Assembly: GCA_949286295.1 (NCBI GenBank)
Contig: CASECK010000077.1
Span: forward strand, 1 to 9,919
Reading direction: 5' to 3'
From: an uncultured bacterium
GTDB lineage: Bacteria > Bacillota > Clostridia > Oscillospirales > Oscillospiraceae
DNA: 9,919 bases
Positions 6,770-9,919 of the stretch are shown piece after piece (the stretch's first letter is position 1; each line of letters begins with the position of its first letter). Both the position numbers and the translations under genes were made by a program. Below the pieces are notes generated by a model. The model was not told where the DNA came from. It made no database searches and was given only the letters and a program-made list of their open reading frames with translations.

Positions 6770-6897
6770 TTTGGTTACCTCCATATTGCGGCCCGTTGGG
6801 CCAGAATGTGTCTGGGTGGATGATGGAGGGGCCGTTGCCAAAGCGGCCTTGTTGGAGTATATCGATAGCGCCCCCGGGGCATACGTGGTTTTTTCGC

Positions 6898-6945
6898 CCT
6901 CCGCCCCGGCTTTCGCGCCGCGGCGGAGGCGGGCGGCTGTTTTTT
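6898..6945. repeat. Leader hairpin with T-run on the plus strand
   Basis: CCTCCGCC (6898-6905) pairs with GGCGGAGG (6922-6929), with inner CGGC/GCCG (6907-6910 with 6917-6920) across a C-C mismatch. On the minus strand it lies in the transporter leader after the T-box terminator. On the plus strand it is followed by TTTTTT (6940-6945), like an imperfect terminator for an antisense transcript. Which strand uses it, if either, is unclear. Confidence 0.35.
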
Positions 6946-6959
6946 GATTGCCCGGCAAT

Positions 6960-6996
6960 AAAAAAACAGCCCCTTATCCCCTATGGGACAAGAGCC
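6960..6996 (-). terminator. T-box-controlled intrinsic terminator
   Basis: On the minus strand GGCTCTTGTCCC (6996-6985) pairs with GGGATAAGGGGCTG through G-U wobbles and one bulged G, followed by seven Ts (6966-6960). Its 5' half follows the T-box sequence directly, so it competes with the antiterminator. It forms when tRNA-Trp is charged. Confidence 0.88.
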
Positions 6997-7240
6997 GTTA
7001 CTCCTGCGATACCACCCAAATTGACGCTTGCGCGTCCGCTCGCTTCACGCGCCATCACGCGTGCCCGATGGATAACGGGTGGGTCCCCGTCGGCATCTAC
7101 TTGGCCGCAGCCGTTCAAGCCGCCCTCGAAAGTCCATTCGTCCGGCCGCGCCCCGCCCCGATTCCACCGCCCGGGACTCTCTTCAGGTTTGCTGTGCCGG
7201 CTACTCCTCTTTCTCAAAGGTTTGCCTGTGTGTGGTTGTT
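6960..7240 (-). promoter_or_regulatory. T-box riboswitch, specifier UGG (tryptophan)
   Basis: A cis-acting RNA that senses uncharged tRNA-Trp and controls the downstream transporter genes. Stem I is visible: GAAAG (7213-7209) pairs with CTTTC (7132-7128). AGTA (7205-7202) faces GAA-TGG-AC (7139-7132) as the specifier loop, and CCGGC (7200-7196) pairs with GCCGG (7146-7142) above it. A distal AGAGAG...GGTGGA stretch matches the conserved AG-bulge and terminal-loop elements. The specifier triplet is TGG at 7136-7134. The T-box itself reads TTTGGGTGGTATCGC (7020-7006), with bulge TGGT at 7014-7011 for the tRNA acceptor end. It is followed by the terminator at 6996-6960. The 5' end is estimated from the promoter. 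Confidence 0.92.
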
Positions 7241-7246
7241 GGGGCC

Positions 7247-7275
7247 ATTATAGCCGCCCGGCCGCCTCTTGTCAA
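7247..7275 (-). promoter_or_regulatory. Promoter of the T-box/transporter operon
   Basis: On the minus strand there is a perfect -35 TTGACA (7275-7270), a 17-base spacer and a perfect -10 TATAAT (7252-7247). Transcription should begin near 7240. Such a strong promoter is typical where control is exerted later, by the riboswitch. Confidence 0.93.
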
Positions 7276-7295
7276 GCCCTTTTTTTCATCCCTCC

Positions 7296-7330
7296 CGGGG
7301 GCGGCGTCCGATAGCGGGACGCCGCCCCCG
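7296..7330 (-). terminator. GC-rich hairpin after the six-helix membrane gene, non-canonical terminator
   Basis: A 14-bp stem (7296-7309 with 7317-7330) with a 7-base loop begins eight bases after that gene's stop. On the minus strand it is followed by an A-rich stretch rather than Ts, so it lacks a classical U-tract. It lies between the membrane gene and the transporter promoter and may still block read-through or protect the mRNA 3' end. Confidence 0.5.
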
Positions 7331-7337
7331 TTCCGGT

Positions 7338-7889
7338 TCAGAAGGCCTGGCTGGCCTTTTTCAGATAACCGAGGTAGAGCACAAGGCCCAACAGGGCCAC
7401 CAGGGCGTTGACCATCAGCAGCACAATGGCCGCCAGCGGGACAAAGAAGGCCAGCAGGATACAGCCCACCGAGATGGCGGTGACCGCCAGGTTGCAGAGG
7501 ATGACCCCCCGCCCCTTGTCCGCCACGTCGCCCCGGCCTATCTGCTGCAAAAACTCGTTGGTGGTCTTCACCACCAGCCACAGGCAGATAAAGTTCAGCA
7601 CGCCGCTGATAGCGTCGGTCAGAGACGTGTCAAACAGCCCCAGGACAAAATTCACTATGGTCAGCACCAGCACCGTGGTGTACTGCCCGCTGACTTTGCC
7701 CAGCTTGACCAGGCCCATGATGTTCAGCACCGCGGCCACCAGGGCGGCCACCAGCACAGCCACGGCGACCAGAATTCCCAATACGGGAATCATAACCAGA
7801 ATCGAGCACAGCAGGATAATGATTCCCATCACCTGCGCCTGGTAGAGCTTGCTCAGCCCCTCCCGCAGCTTCACAGTTTGTTCTTCCAT
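7338..7889 (-). CDS. Multi-pass membrane protein, unknown function
   Basis: A 183-residue protein I do not recognise. A short charged N-terminus (MEEQTVKLREGLSKLYQ) precedes about six hydrophobic segments (roughly 18-38, 39-60, 71-87, 91-107, 128-149, 150-173). A polar loop lies at 108-127 (KTTNEFLQQIGRGDVADKGR), and the C-terminus is YLKKASQAF. No catalytic or transport motif is seen. The chosen ATG at 7889 has AAAGGAG ten bases upstream and AGAGG closer. The frame is open back to 8036, inside tuf, but those residues are poor in hydrophobicity and run through the tuf terminator. It is the next gene after tuf with only about 50 bases from the tuf terminator and no evident promoter, so expression probably depends on read-through. 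Confidence 0.8.
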   Translation of the reverse strand: MEEQTVKLREGLSKLYQAQVMGIIILLCSILVMIPVLGILVAVAVLVAALVAAVLNIMGLVKLGKVSGQYTTVLVLTIVNFVLGLFDTSLTDAISGVLNFICLWLVVKTTNEFLQQIGRGDVADKGRGVILCNLAVTAISVGCILLAFFVPLAAIVLLMVNALVALLGLVLYLGYLKKASQAF

Positions 7890-7941
7890 ATCCTCTCTTC
7901 TCCTTTCTGTCCGAAACGGCGTTTTCTTCCGGCGGGTATGG

Positions 7942-7973
7942 AAAAGGCGGACTTCCGGGGAAGTCCGCCTTTT
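7942..7973 (-). terminator. Terminator of tuf
   Basis: A perfect inverted repeat (7942-7956 with 7959-7973) begins with AAAA and ends with TTTT on the minus strand, ten bases after the tuf stop codon. The stem is strong (GGCGGACTTCC and its complement), with an effective four-base loop. Being symmetric it would also work on the plus strand, where no gene needs it. Confidence 0.88.
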
Positions 7974-7983
7974 GAGAAAACAA

Positions 7984-9186
<1,203 letters not shown>

Positions 9187-9252
9187 TGGAATTTCCTCCT
9201 TATATTACAGTTCTCGTTGTACGAGCTGAGGGTTCTGTGGCGTATCACAGGT

Positions 9253-9281
9253 ATTTTATCCTATTCCCGCCATAATTGCAA
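9253..9281 (-). promoter_or_regulatory. Internal promoter for tuf
   Basis: On the minus strand there is a -35 TTGCAA (9281-9276), a 17-base spacer and a -10 TAAAAT (9258-9253), about 67 bases before the tuf start. It would allow tuf to be made in excess of the fusA transcript. Confidence 0.7.
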
Positions 9282-9294
9282 CCCTATTTTTTGC

Positions 9295-9313
9295 CGCCGG
9301 ACCGGCTCCGGCG
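9295..9313 (-). repeat. GC hairpin in the fusA-tuf gap
   Basis: CGCCGGA (9295-9301) pairs with TCCGGCG (9307-9313) around a five-base loop, about 20 bases past the fusA stop. On the minus strand an A-tract, not a T-tract, follows, so it is not a classical terminator and some transcripts probably continue into tuf. Confidence 0.4.
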
Positions 9314-9331
9314 CGGGGTGCGGGGCGCGGC

Positions 9332-9919
9332 TTACTCCTGGTTGCGGCCGCGCTCGGAGATAATCTTGTCGGCGATGCTCCTGGGAATCTCCACATAGCT
9401 GTGGGGCTCCATGGAGTACTGGCCGCGGCCCTGGGTGCTGGAGCGCAGGTCGGTGGCGTAGCCGAACATATTGGCCAGCGGCACCAGGGCGTCCACCTGG
9501 GTGGCGCCGGGCCGGCTCTCCTGGCCCTGAATCTGGCCCCGGCGGCTGTTCAAATCGCCGATGACGTTGCCCAGATACTCGTCGGGCACGATGACCGAAA
9601 CCTTCATCATGGGCTCCAGCAGCACCGGGCTGGCCTTGCGGCAGGCCTCCTTGAAGGCCATGGAGCCGGCAATCTTGAAGGCCATCTCGGAGGAGTCCAC
9701 CTCGTGGTAGGAGCCGAAGGTCAGGTGTACCTTCACGTCCACCACGGGATAGCCGGCCAGGATACCGGCCTGCATGGCCCCCTGGATACCGGCGTCCACC
9801 GCGGGGATATACTCCTTGGGGATGACGCCGCCGGTAATCTCGTTGAGGAACTCGTAGCCCTTGCCGGGCTCGTTGGGCTCCACGGTGATGCGGACGTGGC
9901 CGTACTGGCCCTTGCCGCC
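9332..9919 (-). CDS. fusA: Elongation factor G, C-terminal part (5' end beyond the window)
   Basis: The GTPase that drives translocation of tRNA and mRNA on the ribosome. Only the last 195 residues are present, and the frame is open to the right edge. The visible part starts GGKGQYGHVRITVEP, the conserved opening of domain IV. It continues with FLNEITGGVIPKEYIPAVDAGIQGAMQAGILAGYPVVDVKV and then domain V (LLEPMMKVSVIVPDEYLGNVIGDLNSRRGQIQG), ending at ISERGRNQE. The GTPase domain is outside the window. Ending about 195 residues after the domain IV opening fits full-length bacterial EF-G of about 690 residues. Order fusA-tuf on the same strand is the conserved str-operon arrangement. Confidence 0.97.
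   Translation of the reverse strand, partial: GGKGQYGHVRITVEPNEPGKGYEFLNEITGGVIPKEYIPAVDAGIQGAMQAGILAGYPVVDVKVHLTFGSYHEVDSSEMAFKIAGSMAFKEACRKASPVLLEPMMKVSVIVPDEYLGNVIGDLNSRRGQIQGQESRPGATQVDALVPLANMFGYATDLRSSTQGRGQYSMEPHSYVEIPRSIADKIISERGRNQE

Noticed and set aside
5525..6823. Gly/His-rich plus-strand open frame
   Set aside because: Antisense to the substrate-binding protein; low-complexity composition typical of a shadow.
6770..6958. Longer binding-protein start at TTG 6958
   Set aside because: No ribosome site, starts right at the T-box terminator, and would place a lipoprotein signal peptide in mid-protein.

Overview
The window is a GC-rich bacterial chromosome segment. It carries a clostridial-type Smc, an EF-G/EF-Tu pair, strong Shine-Dalgarno sites, sigma-A-type promoters with 17-base spacers, and a tryptophan T-box riboswitch. 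Together these point to a high-GC Firmicute, most likely a gut Clostridia member of the Oscillospiraceae type. That placement is inferred from protein character and gene style; no database was searched. Nothing suggests phage, plasmid, insertion sequence or CRISPR, so this looks like ordinary core chromosome with a few poorly characterised small genes.

Layout, left to right. (1) 1-1221, minus: N-terminal 407 codons of the chromosome-segregation ATPase Smc, running off the left edge, with a near-consensus promoter at 1295-1323. (2) 1443-1979, plus, divergent from smc: a 178-residue protein with the His...Cys arrangement of permuted NlpC/P60 (YiiX-like) papain-fold enzymes. (3) 2017-2174, plus: a complete single-gene tRNA-Gly(GCC) unit with consensus promoter, encoded CCA and a strong intrinsic terminator. 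(4) 2175-2355: a hairpin-rich leader without a clear promoter, followed by an M24 Xaa-Pro peptidase (2356-3435, plus). (5) 3524-3904, plus: a four-helix membrane protein of unknown function with its own consensus promoter. A perfect 17-bp bidirectional terminator at 3915-3952 separates it from the convergent operon.

(6) 3987-7275, minus: the best-defined regulatory unit here. A consensus promoter (7247-7275) leads into a T-box riboswitch (about 7240-6960) whose specifier codon is UGG (Trp). It is followed by a lipoprotein substrate-binding protein (6769-5765), a permease (5689-4781) and an ATPase (4778-3987). The three genes are the TrpX/TrpY/TrpZ-like transporter type. The expected logic is that uncharged tRNA-Trp binds the leader, prevents the terminator at 6996-6960 and turns on tryptophan uptake. 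The mature binding protein contains no tryptophan at all.

(7) 7338-7889, minus: a six-helix membrane protein of unknown function, just beyond the tuf terminator and with no visible promoter. (8) 7984-9186 and 9332-9919, minus: tuf (EF-Tu, complete) and the last 195 residues of fusA (EF-G), in the usual str-operon order, with an extra promoter for tuf in the gap.

I found no wholly new system. The points most worth a second look are the T-box/transporter unit (including its UGGU bulge), the unexplained structured stretch before the peptidase gene, the orphan NlpC-like enzyme beside smc, and two small membrane proteins without known function.
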